A stretch of 64,000 nucleotides of DNA from assembly GCA_963822905.1 (NCBI GenBank), contig CAWGJF010000001.1, forward strand, positions 930,001 through 994,000, given 5' to 3'. The DNA comes from CAWGJF01 sp963822905 (lineage in GTDB: Bacteria; Bacteroidota; Ignavibacteria; Ignavibacteriales; Ignavibacteriaceae). Below the pieces are notes generated by a model. It ran no database searches, was not told where the DNA came from, and worked only from the letters and a program-made list of their open reading frames with translations. The translations under genes and the position numbers were made by a program. Shown one piece after another: positions 35,225 through 45,125 of this stretch (position 1 is the first letter of the stretch; each line of letters opens with the position of its first letter).

Positions 35225-37249
35225 ATGATGAGGAAATATTTTATTATTTGTACTATTCTTTTGATCTCTGGTACATTTGCGCAGTCACCAGTTGATAAAA
35301 TATCAGCAAAACTTAAAAGTGCAATTGATATTTCACAACCAGGAGAGAAAACACTTATCTGGGTATTCTTTAACGATAAAGGAAATAACCTTGATCGGTA
35401 TTACAACCAGCCTTCACTTGTTGTTAGTGAAAAATCTTTAAAACGCAGAGCTAAAGTTTTAGAAGAAGGATCATTGATTAAATTTACAGATTTACCAGTG
35501 AATGAAAATTATATTGATCAACTTAAATCACTTGGATTTGTTGTTAAACAAAAATCAAGGTGGTTTAATGCAGTAAGTGGTTATGCAACAAAAGATTTGA
35601 TCAACCAATTAAGTACACTTGAGAGTATTAAGAAACTTGATGCAGTAGTCAAATTCCGGGATGAAAATCTAAATCCTGAAGAAGGAACAGAAATCAATCC
35701 GAATGATCAGGGACAGAAACTAAATAAAAGTAATGAAGTACATTCATTTAATTACGGGCAGTCTTTTACCCAACTAAATCAAATAAATGTTCCTGCTGTA
35801 CATGATTTAGGTTACCACGGTGAAGGAATAACAATATGTATGATGGATGCAGGTTTTGATCGATTGTCTACCCATCAAGCATTCAGTTCATTGAATGTTA
35901 TAGCAACCTGGGATTTTGTTAATGGAGATCCAAATGTAGAAAATCAGGGTGATATGGGCGATGGTTCTCATGGAACTTCTACTCTATCATTAATTGGCGG
36001 ATTTGATGAAGGACAACTTATTGGACCTGCCTTTGCAGCAGATTTCATTTTAACCAAAACAGAAAATACAGATAGCGAAACACCAATTGAAGAAGATAAT
36101 TGGATTGCTGCTCTTGAATGGGCTGATAGTATCGGCGTAGATATTACTTCAACATCTTTGAGTTATTTAGATTATGATCCTCCGTATACAAGCTATACAT
36201 GGGAAGATATGGATGGAAATACCGCGTTAATCACAAAGGCTGCAGACCTTGCTGTAGGTTTGGGAATTTTTGTAGTTAATGCAGCTTCAAATAGTGGTTA
36301 CAATGCTAATCATAATACTTTAGGAGCCCCCGCTGATGGTGATAGTGTTGTAACAATTGGATCAGTTACGAGTAGTGGAACCAGATCTGGTTTTAGTAGC
36401 GTTGGTCCAACTGTAGATGGAAGAATTAAACCCGATTTAATGGCAATGGGTTCAAATGATTGGGTTGCTTGTAATGGGTCTAATACATGTTATAGTAATT
36501 TTGGCAGTGGAACATCATGGAGTACTCCTCTTTCGGCAGGTGCATCAGCTTTGTTGCTACAGGCAAACCCTTCTTTAACTCCAATGGAAATGTTGGATAT
36601 TTTTCGTAATACTGCCTCACAAAGCTCAAACCCCGATAATTTGATGGGGTGGGGAATAATTGATTTATTGGCAGCTGTTCAATTAACAACAACGCCAGTT
36701 GAGTTTACTACTCTTAGTGTCAGCGTTTCTGGGAATCTGGTTAACTTAATTTGGCAAACTGCTACGGAAACTAATAACCAGGGATTTTTTATTGAGAGAA
36801 AAGATTTTGGTTCATGGGAAACAAGAGGTTATGTAAGCGGAAGAGGAACTTCAACTGAATATCATTCATATAATTTCAAAGATGAGGTTGATGAACAAGG
36901 AAGTTTTCAATATCGTTTGAAACAAGTAGATTTAAATGGCACATACAACTATTCTGAAACAGTTCAGGTAGTAGTTGGATCTCCTCAGGATTTTTATTTA
37001 TCACAAAATTATCCTAACCCGTTTAATCCTTCAACAAAAATTGAGTTTCAGATTCCTGTTCAATCAAATGTAATAATAACGCTCCACAATATTTTAGGAG
37101 AAGAAATTGCTGTCTTATATTCAGGTGAGACTTCACCTGGTAAACATGTAATAAATCTCGATGGCAGCGATCTATCAAGTGGGATATATCTTGTTAGAAT
37201 GAAAGCTGAAAATGTTGTAAAATTAGTTAAAATTACGCTTCTTAAATAA
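35225..37249 (+). CDS. secreted S8 subtilase with type IX-like C-terminal sorting signal
   Basis: The 674-residue protein starts with a signal peptide (YFIICTILLISGTFAQ). An inhibitor-like propeptide (about 30-150) is followed by a subtilisin domain with catalytic Asp208 (ICMMDAGFD), His249 (DGSHGTST) and Ser431 (GTSWSTPLSAG). A beta-sandwich linker precedes the terminal sorting domain, which begins YLSQNYPNPFNPSTKI (about residue 590) and ends LVRMKAENVVKLVKITLLK. Such tails direct export through the type IX secretion system in related bacteria. It is probably a surface or extracellular peptidase. It lies 24 bases after metG. Confidence 0.93.
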   Translation: MMRKYFIICTILLISGTFAQSPVDKISAKLKSAIDISQPGEKTLIWVFFNDKGNNLDRYYNQPSLVVSEKSLKRRAKVLEEGSLIKFTDLPVNENYIDQLKSLGFVVKQKSRWFNAVSGYATKDLINQLSTLESIKKLDAVVKFRDENLNPEEGTEINPNDQGQKLNKSNEVHSFNYGQSFTQLNQINVPAVHDLGYHGEGITICMMDAGFDRLSTHQAFSSLNVIATWDFVNGDPNVENQGDMGDGSHGTSTLSLIGGFDEGQLIGPAFAADFILTKTENTDSETPIEEDNWIAALEWADSIGVDITSTSLSYLDYDPPYTSYTWEDMDGNTALITKAADLAVGLGIFVVNAASNSGYNANHNTLGAPADGDSVVTIGSVTSSGTRSGFSSVGPTVDGRIKPDLMAMGSNDWVACNGSNTCYSNFGSGTSWSTPLSAGASALLLQANPSLTPMEMLDIFRNTASQSSNPDNLMGWGIIDLLAAVQLTTTPVEFTTLSVSVSGNLVNLIWQTATETNNQGFFIERKDFGSWETRGYVSGRGTSTEYHSYNFKDEVDEQGSFQYRLKQVDLNGTYNYSETVQVVVGSPQDFYLSQNYPNPFNPSTKIEFQIPVQSNVIITLHNILGEEIAVLYSGETSPGKHVINLDGSDLSSGIYLVRMKAENVVKLVKITLLK

Positions 37250-37260
37250 TTGGCTTTACT

Positions 37261-37294
37261 CCGGCTACTAAAAAAAGTAGCCGGATCATTTTTT
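37261..37294 (+). terminator. rho-independent terminator after the subtilase gene
   Basis: A perfect nine-base stem CCGGCTACT (37261-37269) / AGTAGCCGG (37276-37284) has an A6 loop and is followed by ATCATTTTTTAT. It lies 11 bases after the stop codon at 37249. Confidence 0.8.
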
Positions 37295-37370
37295 ATCTAC
37301 CTTGATTTTCAAGGCGCCTATCCATAAAATTCTAAGCTAAATTCTCAAATTATTGTAGGAGATTGAAAAA

Positions 37371-39344
37371 ATGTCATTTCGTGTCATTTCTGCTATTGCT
37401 ATTTCTATTCTTTTATTCTATTCATGTTCAACGAATGTTTCTGATGAAGTGGTTGCAAAGTTTAATGATTCCCAAATTACTTTAAGCGAATTTGAAAATG
37501 CTTATGCTAAAAATGTAGGGAGTTGGGAAAAAGCGTCTCAGGATAGTATTTCAGATTATAAAAATTTTCTTGATCTGTATGTTAAATTTAAAATGAAATT
37601 ACGAGATGCTGAAGTAAGGGGTTATCCTCAGGATAGTTCGTTAATGAATGAACTGACTGATTACCAAAAACAAGTTGGGGTATCTTATATAACAGAGAAA
37701 AAAATTGTTGAACCGGGTGTTCATCAATTATATGACAGACGAAAAGAAGAACTTCGTGTAAGTCATATTATGATAAGACCGGATTCAAGTGGTGATGAAG
37801 CAGCAAAACAGCTTGCACAGTCCATTCTTGATAGTATAAAAAATGGTGCTAGTTATGAAGAGATGGCAAAAAAATATTCAGCCGATAAGTTTTCTGCAGC
37901 ATCAGGCGGAGATATTTATTTTGTTACAGCAGGACTTCTTCCAATTGAATTTGAAGATGCTATGTATGCAACACCTGAAGATTCTGTTTATCCCCAGGTT
38001 GTTCACACGAGGTATGGTTATCATATTATTAAAGTAACCAAAAGACAAGCTAGAATTCCCAAAATAAGAGCTAGTCATATACTGGTTAGTTATATTGATA
38101 AAAATAATAAGCCTGATACTGCTAAGGCCAAGGCTACTATTGATAGTGTTGCAGATATGTTAAAAGCTGGTGGAAATTTTGAAGAACTTGCCGCAAAATA
38201 TTCAAGTGATACAGGCACAAAAGATAAAGGAGGAGACCTTGGCTTTTTTGCCAGAAGACAAATGGTGAAAGAATTTGATGAAAAAGCATTCAATATGAAT
38301 GTTGGTGATATCTCAGAACCGGTTCAATCAAACTTCGGATTTCATATTATAAAGTTGACAGATAAAATGGCATATCCTTCTTATGCTGATGATGAAAAGG
38401 AGTTGAAAGATTTATTCCAAAAACAACGATACCAGATTGAATACCAGGCCCTGATAGATACATTAAGAAAAAAATATAATTATGTTTTAAATGATAGCAT
38501 TGTTGATTTGATAGTTGAGAACTGTGATTCAGCGAGGTTTGGAATGGAATACAAAAACCTTGATGCAATAAAGGGAAAAACTTTATTTAGTTATGATGGA
38601 AAAAATGTTACCGCAAATGAATTCTTAAAAAAAGCTAATGAGAGCGGAAGTTATACGGGTAAGCCCATTTTTAATAAAGATGAAGTCTTAAAAGCAATAA
38701 ATAAAATTTCAGAAAATCTTGTTTTAGAAGAAGAGGCATTAAATCTGCCAAAAACAGATCCTGAATTTGCAGCGTTGATGGATGATTATAAAAACGGAAT
38801 TTTCATATTCAAACTTCAGGAAGAAGAAGTCTGGGATAAAGTAAAATACGATAGTATGGCAGTGTACAATTATTGGGATGCACATAAGCAAGACTATATG
38901 TGGCCTGACAGAGTAGCCTTTAGTGAAATATTTTCTGTTAAAGATTCTTTAATTCAGAAATACTATAAAATGCTGAAGGCTGGTGCTGATTTCGATTCAA
39001 TAGCTGCTCTTTATACTGAAAGACCGGGAAAGAAAAAAGATAAAGGTGAGTATCCCCTGCAGGATGTTGAATTTTCAGATTTTTCAAAACAGGCAAATAA
39101 AATTCAAAATGTTGGTGAATACACTGAACCTGTTCCATTCTCCGGTGGGTATTCAATTTTCAAGTTAAATGACAGGCAACCAGCAAGAATAAAAACATAT
39201 GAGGAAGCAAAAGCAGAAGTTTCAAGTGGATTCCAGGAAATGCAGAGTAAAAAACTTGAGCAGGATTATTTGTCATCACTTGAAAAAAGATATAATCCTG
39301 TTATACATTACGAAGCATTAAATGATGCCTATAAATCGCATTAG
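37371..39344 (+). CDS. lipoprotein parvulin-type peptidyl-prolyl isomerase (SurA/PrsA-like)
   Basis: The 657-residue protein has a lipoprotein signal (AIAISILLFYSC, Cys19). It carries two parvulin-type rotamase domains back to back (about 120-225 and 230-330). Typical blocks are LRVSHIMIRPD, ADKFSAASGGDIYF and RASHILVSY, KDKGGDLGFFARRQMV. A third, more divergent, rotamase-like segment may lie near 510-610. It is expected to act as a periplasmic foldase for outer-membrane or secreted proteins. The next gene overlaps its stop by 23 bases, so it is translationally coupled. Confidence 0.9.
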   Translation: MSFRVISAIAISILLFYSCSTNVSDEVVAKFNDSQITLSEFENAYAKNVGSWEKASQDSISDYKNFLDLYVKFKMKLRDAEVRGYPQDSSLMNELTDYQKQVGVSYITEKKIVEPGVHQLYDRRKEELRVSHIMIRPDSSGDEAAKQLAQSILDSIKNGASYEEMAKKYSADKFSAASGGDIYFVTAGLLPIEFEDAMYATPEDSVYPQVVHTRYGYHIIKVTKRQARIPKIRASHILVSYIDKNNKPDTAKAKATIDSVADMLKAGGNFEELAAKYSSDTGTKDKGGDLGFFARRQMVKEFDEKAFNMNVGDISEPVQSNFGFHIIKLTDKMAYPSYADDEKELKDLFQKQRYQIEYQALIDTLRKKYNYVLNDSIVDLIVENCDSARFGMEYKNLDAIKGKTLFSYDGKNVTANEFLKKANESGSYTGKPIFNKDEVLKAINKISENLVLEEEALNLPKTDPEFAALMDDYKNGIFIFKLQEEEVWDKVKYDSMAVYNYWDAHKQDYMWPDRVAFSEIFSVKDSLIQKYYKMLKAGADFDSIAALYTERPGKKKDKGEYPLQDVEFSDFSKQANKIQNVGEYTEPVPFSGGYSIFKLNDRQPARIKTYEEAKAEVSSGFQEMQSKKLEQDYLSSLEKRYNPVIHYEALNDAYKSH

Positions 39345-40140
39345 TTATTTTTTAATAAGCACGATTGCTGTTTCAATTTTAATCAGTTGCACAAAGAAAA
39401 CTGAGAAAATAGATTATGTAGCTAAAGTCAACAATACTTACCTGACAAAAAATGATCTTGCGATGTTAGCTGATACTACAGAACTTAAGACTCGCAAAGA
39501 AGAAGTTATTAGAAACTGGATTCTAAAAGAAATGTTGTATCAGGAAGCAAAGAAAGAGGGGATTGTTGACTCCCGTGCATTTAAAAATAATATAGAAAAT
39601 TCAAGTAAAGAGTTGGCAGGATCTATACTTCTTAAAAATTATTCGAAGGCTCAAAAAATAAATGTTTCCGAAAGAGCACTTCGAGAGTATTATGAAGCTA
39701 ACAATCTGGAGTTTAAACTTTCCTTTGATGCATACTACCTGAATATTATACGATTTGATAATTATGACAGGGCAGTTCAGTTCAGATCATTTTTACTTGA
39801 GAATGGTTGGGAAAGTGCAGTTGCTGAATTCAGAAATGATCCTTCAGTTGTGAGGATAAGGACCACTGTTACAATTAACGAGCAGGATTTATACCCGGTT
39901 AAACTTTCAAGGCTTGTCCAGGTTTTACAACCACTTGAAATTAGTATTGTTATTTCTGAGGACTCTGGATATCATACTGTTGTTCAGGTTCTTGCTAAAT
40001 TTCCAAAAGAAACAATTCCTCCATTTGAAGCGATAAAAAACAAAGTGGAAGAGAGATACAAGGCGGATCATCTGAAAGAATTAATTAATAAATATATTGA
40101 TGATTTATACGTCAAAAACCATGTTGACATAAATTTTTAG
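39322..40140 (+). CDS. lipoprotein PpiC/SurA-N-like chaperone
   Basis: The 272-residue protein has a lipoprotein signal (IAVSILISC, Cys23) and a SurA-N-like helical domain (VAKVNNTYLTKNDLAML...IRNWILKEMLYQEA). A degenerate parvulin-like C-terminal region (about 150-250) lacks the sharp GG-DLG rotamase block. It may be a chaperone without isomerase activity. Start is the ATG at 39322 (ATGATG), inside the end of the previous gene. It is the middle gene of three foldase-like genes, with 7 bases before the next. Confidence 0.83.
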   Translation: MMPINRISYFLISTIAVSILISCTKKTEKIDYVAKVNNTYLTKNDLAMLADTTELKTRKEEVIRNWILKEMLYQEAKKEGIVDSRAFKNNIENSSKELAGSILLKNYSKAQKINVSERALREYYEANNLEFKLSFDAYYLNIIRFDNYDRAVQFRSFLLENGWESAVAEFRNDPSVVRIRTTVTINEQDLYPVKLSRLVQVLQPLEISIVISEDSGYHTVVQVLAKFPKETIPPFEAIKNKVEERYKADHLKELINKYIDDLYVKNHVDINF

Positions 40141-40147
40141 GGTTTAA

Positions 40148-41419
40148 ATGAAAAAGTTAATTCTCATTTTCCTTTTTTTAATCACTGCCGGCATACAGGC
40201 ACAAGAAGTGATTGATAAAATTGTTGCTGTTGTAGATAATGAAATTATTTTGATGAGCGAACTTAATTTTCAAGTCTCTCTTTATGCATCTCAAAGAGGC
40301 GCTGATCCAAACTCACCGGACTTAAAAAAGCAAATTCTTAATTCATTAATTGATGAGAAACTTGTTTATGCTCAAGCTGAACTAGATTCAATCCAGGTAA
40401 CCGAAAATGAAGTTTCACAGAGAATCGAATACCAGATTCAGGTACTTCAACAACAATATGGTTCTATTAAGAACATCGAAAAATTATACGGTATGAGCAT
40501 CGAAAGGATAAAACGGGAGCTTAGAGATGATGTTAAGAAAAATCTTATGGTACAGAGATTGAGAGAGAAAAATTTTGCATCTCTTGAAGCCTCTAGACGA
40601 GAGGTTGAAGAGTTTTACGAAAATTACAAAGACAGTATTGGTATGATTCCAGAGAAGTTGAAAATATATCACATCTTTGTAAATCCCAAGACTAATAGTA
40701 CATTGAAGAAAAAGTACAGAGACTTTGCGCAGGCAATACTTGATTCAATTAAAGCAGGTGCAAGTTTTGAAGATATGGCAAAAAAATATTCCGAAGATCC
40801 CGGTAGTGCTCAGTACGGCGGAGATCTTGGTTTTGTAAAACGAGGCGTGTTCTATCCTGAATTTGAATCTGTCGCATTTGCAATGAAAGATGGTGAAATT
40901 TCTGATGTTGTTGAATCACCTGCCGGGTTCCATATAATTCAGCTCATTGAACGAAGAGGCGAGTCAATCCATACAAGACATATTCTAATTAAAATTAAAG
41001 CGGATGAAAATGCTGACCTGGATGCGATTGAATTTTTAAATAATCTGCGGGATAGTGTAGTTAATAATAAGGGTACTTTTCAACAATTTGCAAAAAAATA
41101 CAGCGAGGATAAAGACACTGCTCCATTCGATGGGGAACTTGGAACATTCTATGTTAACCAGCTTGATAAACATTTATCGGATGTAGTTTCAAAAATGAAA
41201 GCGGGTGAAATTAGCTTCCCGAGAAGAATTGAATATGGGCAAGGAATTTATGGTTATCACATTGTTTACCTGGAATCCCGGGTTCCTCAACACCCGGCAA
41301 GTATGGAGGAAGATTATACTGAGATAAAAAAACTTGCTGATGAATATAAAAAGCAGAATGAATATGATAAATGGATTGAAGGGCTAAAAGATAAAATATA
41401 TTGGAATGTGAGACTATAA
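40148..41419 (+). CDS. surA: SurA-like periplasmic peptidyl-prolyl isomerase
   Basis: The 423-residue protein has a cleavable signal peptide (LILIFLFLITAGIQAQ). A SurA-N chaperone domain (IVAVVDNEIILMSELNFQV) is followed by two parvulin domains (about 170-275 and 280-385), marked by LKIYHIFVNPK, GSAQYGGDLGFVKRG and TRHILIKIKA, APFDGELGTFY. This is the SurA domain order of outer-membrane protein biogenesis. It ends a three-gene run of related foldases, probably one operon. Confidence 0.9.
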   Translation: MKKLILIFLFLITAGIQAQEVIDKIVAVVDNEIILMSELNFQVSLYASQRGADPNSPDLKKQILNSLIDEKLVYAQAELDSIQVTENEVSQRIEYQIQVLQQQYGSIKNIEKLYGMSIERIKRELRDDVKKNLMVQRLREKNFASLEASRREVEEFYENYKDSIGMIPEKLKIYHIFVNPKTNSTLKKKYRDFAQAILDSIKAGASFEDMAKKYSEDPGSAQYGGDLGFVKRGVFYPEFESVAFAMKDGEISDVVESPAGFHIIQLIERRGESIHTRHILIKIKADENADLDAIEFLNNLRDSVVNNKGTFQQFAKKYSEDKDTAPFDGELGTFYVNQLDKHLSDVVSKMKAGEISFPRRIEYGQGIYGYHIVYLESRVPQHPASMEEDYTEIKKLADEYKKQNEYDKWIEGLKDKIYWNVRL

Positions 41420-41490
41420 TTTAAAAAAATCATAAGGAAAAATTAAATAGTTATAGCTATTATCCGGCATCAAGAAAAGAAGGAAAAAGT

Positions 41491-42488
41491 TTGAAAGAAA
41501 ATTTAGCTGAAGTTCAGGATGTAGACCTGGTTGAAAAACTAAGTGAAAAAATAAAAAGTGTAAAATCAGAAATTGCAAAGGTAATTGTTGGTCAGGAAAA
41601 AATAATTGATCAGCTTCTTGTCTCACTTTTTTCTAAAGGACATTGCTTGCTTGTTGGTGTTCCGGGTTTAGCAAAAACACTCCTTATAAAAACTGTTGCT
41701 GAAGTTATGGATCTTAAATTCAGCCGGATACAGTTTACTCCTGACTTAATGCCGAGTGACATAACCGGAACTGAAATTATCGAGGAAGATTCCGTTACAA
41801 AAAAAGAGATTTTAAATTTATTTCCGGACCTATATTTGCAAATATCATTCTTGCTGATGAAATAAACAGAACACCTCCTAAAACGCAGGCTGCATTACTT
41901 GAAGCTATGCAGGAACACAAAGTTACGGCAGCAGGAAACACATACAAACTACCGGAACCTTTCTTTGTTCTTGCAACACAAAACCCTATTGAACAGGAGG
42001 GGACTTATCCTTTACCCGAAGCACAAGTTGACAGGTTTATGTTTAATCTGTGGCTGGACTATCCTTCATTTGAAGAAGAAAAGAAAATAGTTGAAACAAC
42101 TACGAGCCAATATGAAGCAAAGCTTGAAAAAATATTAAGTGCGGAAGAAATTATGTATTTCCAAAATCTTGTAAGGAAAGTACCTGTTGCGGACAACGTA
42201 ATTGAGTTTGCAGTTAAAGTTGCGAATCTTACAAGACCAAACAGCAACGGCTCACCACAGTTCATTAAAGAATGGATAACCTGGGGTGCGGGTCCAAGAG
42301 CTTCGCAGTATATGATTCTTGCCGCAAAAACCAAATCAATAATAGAAGGCAGGTATTCACCAAACATTGATGATGTTCGTTTTGCAATGCTTCCGGTTTT
42401 ACGTCATAGGATAATCACAAACTTCAGTGCAGAAGCTGAAGGAGTTAAATCTGTTGATGTAATTGAGCGACTTGGTAAAGAAATTTGA
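41491..42488 (+). pseudogene. MoxR-family AAA ATPase, interrupted by a frameshift
   Basis: Two frames encode one MoxR-type chaperone ATPase. The first part (from TTG 41491) holds the Walker A (LLVGVPGLAKTLL). It leaves frame after DSVTKK and stops at 41865. The second frame gives GPIFANIILADEINRTPPKTQAA (Walker B) and continues to 42488, with sensor 1 FFVLATQNPIEQEGTYPLPEAQ. Adding one A to the A7 run 41799-41805 yields TKKRDFKFISGPIF and 332 residues in a single frame. MoxR ATPases assemble or activate metalloenzymes and membrane or periplasmic complexes, often with DUF58 and VWA partner genes, none of which follow here. The gene lies 71 bases after surA. Confidence 0.85.
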
Positions 42489-42593
42489 TGCTTAGTCTGA
42501 TGGATGGTATTGGTAAAATAATTTGATTAATTTCAGTGGTGTATTAAAAGGGAGTTCCTTTTTACCCTTCTAATAGTTAATCCGGAGACCACT

Positions 42594-44390
42594 ATGAAAA
42601 AAAGATTACTTCTAGCAGTTTTAATTTTCACTTTTGTTTTTAGTTTTCAAATCTTTGCACAATATTCTCCGACTTCACCTTATCTTCAAAATCCAGAATT
42701 GGCAATCGGTTATGTAGATAGTTGTGCTCAATTCTGGCTTCAAACCTGGGATAATCAGATTGGAGGATTTTATACAAACATAGATAAGAATGGTAATTTA
42801 ATTACAAGTTGGGGAACAAATAAAAATATGCTCACCCAGGCAAGAAATGCTTATGGATTAAGCAGGGCATATATGCTTACCGGGGACACAACTTACCTTG
42901 GTTTTGCAAAGAGAGCCTTAAACTGGATGTTTAACCATGCCTGGGATCCGACTTACGGTGGATGGTATCAGGACCTGGATATCAACGGAAACCCAATTAA
43001 TCCAACTGGTGAAAAAACAGCTTTTTACCAGCATTATGCTTTGCTCGGAATGGCTGCCTACTATGAAGCAACTAAAGATACTACTGCCTGGAATTGGTTA
43101 ATGAAAGGATATCAGCATCTTGAAAATTATTTCTGGGATGACAGAGTTTCCTACTCTGGTTACTATGATATTACAGATTACACAGCTCAAAACCCTCAGA
43201 ATAAAAGTTTTAATGCAACAGTTGATGCAATAACAACTCATCTGTTATATCTTTATTTGATGACTAAAGATAATTCTTATAAAGAACGTTTGCAGGAAAT
43301 GGCAGAAGAAATTAAGCTTCACCTTGTTTCCAGCATGCCACAGCAAACAATTGGTTTCGTTGAATCATATGATTCAGACTGGAACTGGGATAATACAGTA
43401 ATGATGACAATAATGGGCCATGTTTTAAAAACAGGTTGGTGTTTGGCAAGAATTAACCAGTTGTTTCCTGATACAAGTTATATGAATGCTGCTCAATATT
43501 TAATTAACGATGTCTGGCAGAATGGGTATGATCATGATTTTGGAGGACCATATAAAGATTTTAACAGAGTAACCGGAGAAATGCTTTTGTGGGGACTTCA
43601 GGATTCTACAAAAGCATGGTGGCAAATGGAACAGGCAATTGTCGCCGGGTTGGAAATGTACTATCAGACAGGCGAAAAATGGTACTTACAAATGGCCGAT
43701 GAGACTATCAATTTTTTCATGACATATTTCGTTGATTATGTTAATGGTGAAATTTATTCTGACCGTACACGCTATGGAGGATTTGCATGGAATGAAGCTA
43801 AGGGAAGTTCAGGAAAAGCCGGCTATCATTCTATTGAGACCGGTTATTATACTTATCTTTATGGAAATCTTTTTTATTGGCGACATGCTATAGTTTTGCA
43901 TTATGATTTTGAACCACAACAGTCATATAGAGAAATTTTGTTGACACCTTTAGCAATAAAGGATTCCAATCTTGTTATCTCCCAGGTACTTCTGGATGGA
44001 CAGGCTTATTCAAATTATGATCCTCACAACCGTGTTTTAAATCTTCCTTCCGGCACAGGCGGTCATTTTGAAATTACTTATGAACCACTAAATGTTAACG
44101 ATGTCTCGGAACAAGTAGCTTCGATAAAGAATTTTGAGTTATATCAGAACTATCCGAATCCTTTTAATCCAAGTACAAAGATAAGTTGGCAAACATCTTA
44201 TGGAAGCTGGCAAACTTTAAAGGTTTATAATGACATAGGACAAGAAGTCGCAACATTAGTCAATGAATATAAACCTGCGGGTAAATATGAAATTGAGTTT
44301 AATGCGGTTACTATTTCCAGTGGAATTTATTTTTACAGATTGACAACCGGAAATTTAGTTGAAACGAAGAAGATGATTTTAATTAAGTAA
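42594..44390 (+). CDS. secreted N-acylglucosamine 2-epimerase-like (alpha/alpha)6 protein with type IX sorting signal
   Basis: The 598-residue protein has a signal peptide (LLLAVLIFTFVFSFQIFAQ). An (alpha/alpha)6-barrel of the AGE/cellobiose-epimerase superfamily (about 30-440) is marked by GGFYTNIDKNGN, NMLTQARNAYGLSRAYM and GGWYQDLDINGNP. A short beta domain and a terminal sorting domain (YQNYPNPFNPSTKISW, about residue 517) follow. A role in sugar epimerisation or glycan breakdown outside the cell is possible. Epimerases are usually cytosolic, so a hydrolase or lyase role is equally open. Confidence 0.82.
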   Translation: MKKRLLLAVLIFTFVFSFQIFAQYSPTSPYLQNPELAIGYVDSCAQFWLQTWDNQIGGFYTNIDKNGNLITSWGTNKNMLTQARNAYGLSRAYMLTGDTTYLGFAKRALNWMFNHAWDPTYGGWYQDLDINGNPINPTGEKTAFYQHYALLGMAAYYEATKDTTAWNWLMKGYQHLENYFWDDRVSYSGYYDITDYTAQNPQNKSFNATVDAITTHLLYLYLMTKDNSYKERLQEMAEEIKLHLVSSMPQQTIGFVESYDSDWNWDNTVMMTIMGHVLKTGWCLARINQLFPDTSYMNAAQYLINDVWQNGYDHDFGGPYKDFNRVTGEMLLWGLQDSTKAWWQMEQAIVAGLEMYYQTGEKWYLQMADETINFFMTYFVDYVNGEIYSDRTRYGGFAWNEAKGSSGKAGYHSIETGYYTYLYGNLFYWRHAIVLHYDFEPQQSYREILLTPLAIKDSNLVISQVLLDGQAYSNYDPHNRVLNLPSGTGGHFEITYEPLNVNDVSEQVASIKNFELYQNYPNPFNPSTKISWQTSYGSWQTLKVYNDIGQEVATLVNEYKPAGKYEIEFNAVTISSGIYFYRLTTGNLVETKKMILIK

Positions 44391-44464
44391 TCGTCTTTCA
44401 ATCCCTGGTTTGAAATCGATTAATTGAATTTTGTAAGTTCTGTTTCAATTATTGCAATAATAAA

Positions 44465-44827
44465 TCATTCATAACTCATTTCTTCAAGATAAAATGAAGG
44501 TGAGTCGTGTAAGAGCATTATGCTTTGAGTTGAAAAATTTTTCACTTCTCCCGGATCAAGCTGATCTATTCTTGCTTCAGTCGGTTTAGTATCAAATTTA
44601 TACTTCAATACTATATTCGTAACTGATCTATCACTAATATTTTTTATTGTTCCCTGAATCGTCCCGGTTTTTGTCGATGATAAGGCTGGTGCATTTATAT
44701 CCGCTGAATAACTGGCTGAAATAGATTTATTGGCATTAATTTCCAGTACTTTTTTTTCTTTAATAAAATGATCATATCCGAAATATCCACCTACAACAAT
44801 TAAAACTAACAACAAAAATTTTTTCAT
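44465..44827 (-). CDS. small membrane-anchored protein, unknown function
   Basis: The 120-residue protein has one N-terminal hydrophobic segment (FLLLVLIVVGGYFGYDHFI). A single beta-sandwich-like domain follows, with ISDRSVTNIVLKYKFDTKPTEARIDQLDPGEVKNF, resembling FxLYD-type extracytoplasmic domains. No function can be assigned. It is a single gene between two divergently placed sorted-protein genes. Confidence 0.6.
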   Translation of the reverse strand: MKKFLLLVLIVVGGYFGYDHFIKEKKVLEINANKSISASYSADINAPALSSTKTGTIQGTIKNISDRSVTNIVLKYKFDTKPTEARIDQLDPGEVKNFSTQSIMLLHDSPSFYLEEMSYE

Positions 44828-45125
44828 ATTCCGATCCTTAATTTTTTTTAATTTCTATACACTCAAAATCTTAGCCAGAATATATTTATACAAATCGGTT
44901 AAAAATCCAATTTTAATTTGAACAAGCAGGATAATAAATAATTTTAGTCGGAAAGTTCTACAAAATTACCTGGAGTATATTTATGAAGTCAGGAAAGAAC
45001 AGGTTTCCTTCTTTGTCAATTCTTCAATAATTACTTATGTAAAAAAGATAATACTAATTTTATTGGGTAATAGCTTCAACATATTTAAGTTTGAATAAAT
45101 AGTTTACAATTAGATTGGATTTAAG
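44828..45125. other. 298-base gene-free stretch
   Basis: A/T-rich intergenic DNA separates two divergent genes. It holds only a 15-codon frame at 44982 and no recognisable RNA gene, repeat or terminator. It presumably contains the promoters of both flanking genes, but no strong -35/-10 pair could be picked. Confidence 0.5.

Noticed and set aside
42546..42563. Possible terminator AAAAGG/CCTTTT after the MoxR gene
   Set aside because: Only six pairs, four of them A-T, and it sits near the next gene's leader; not strong enough to list.
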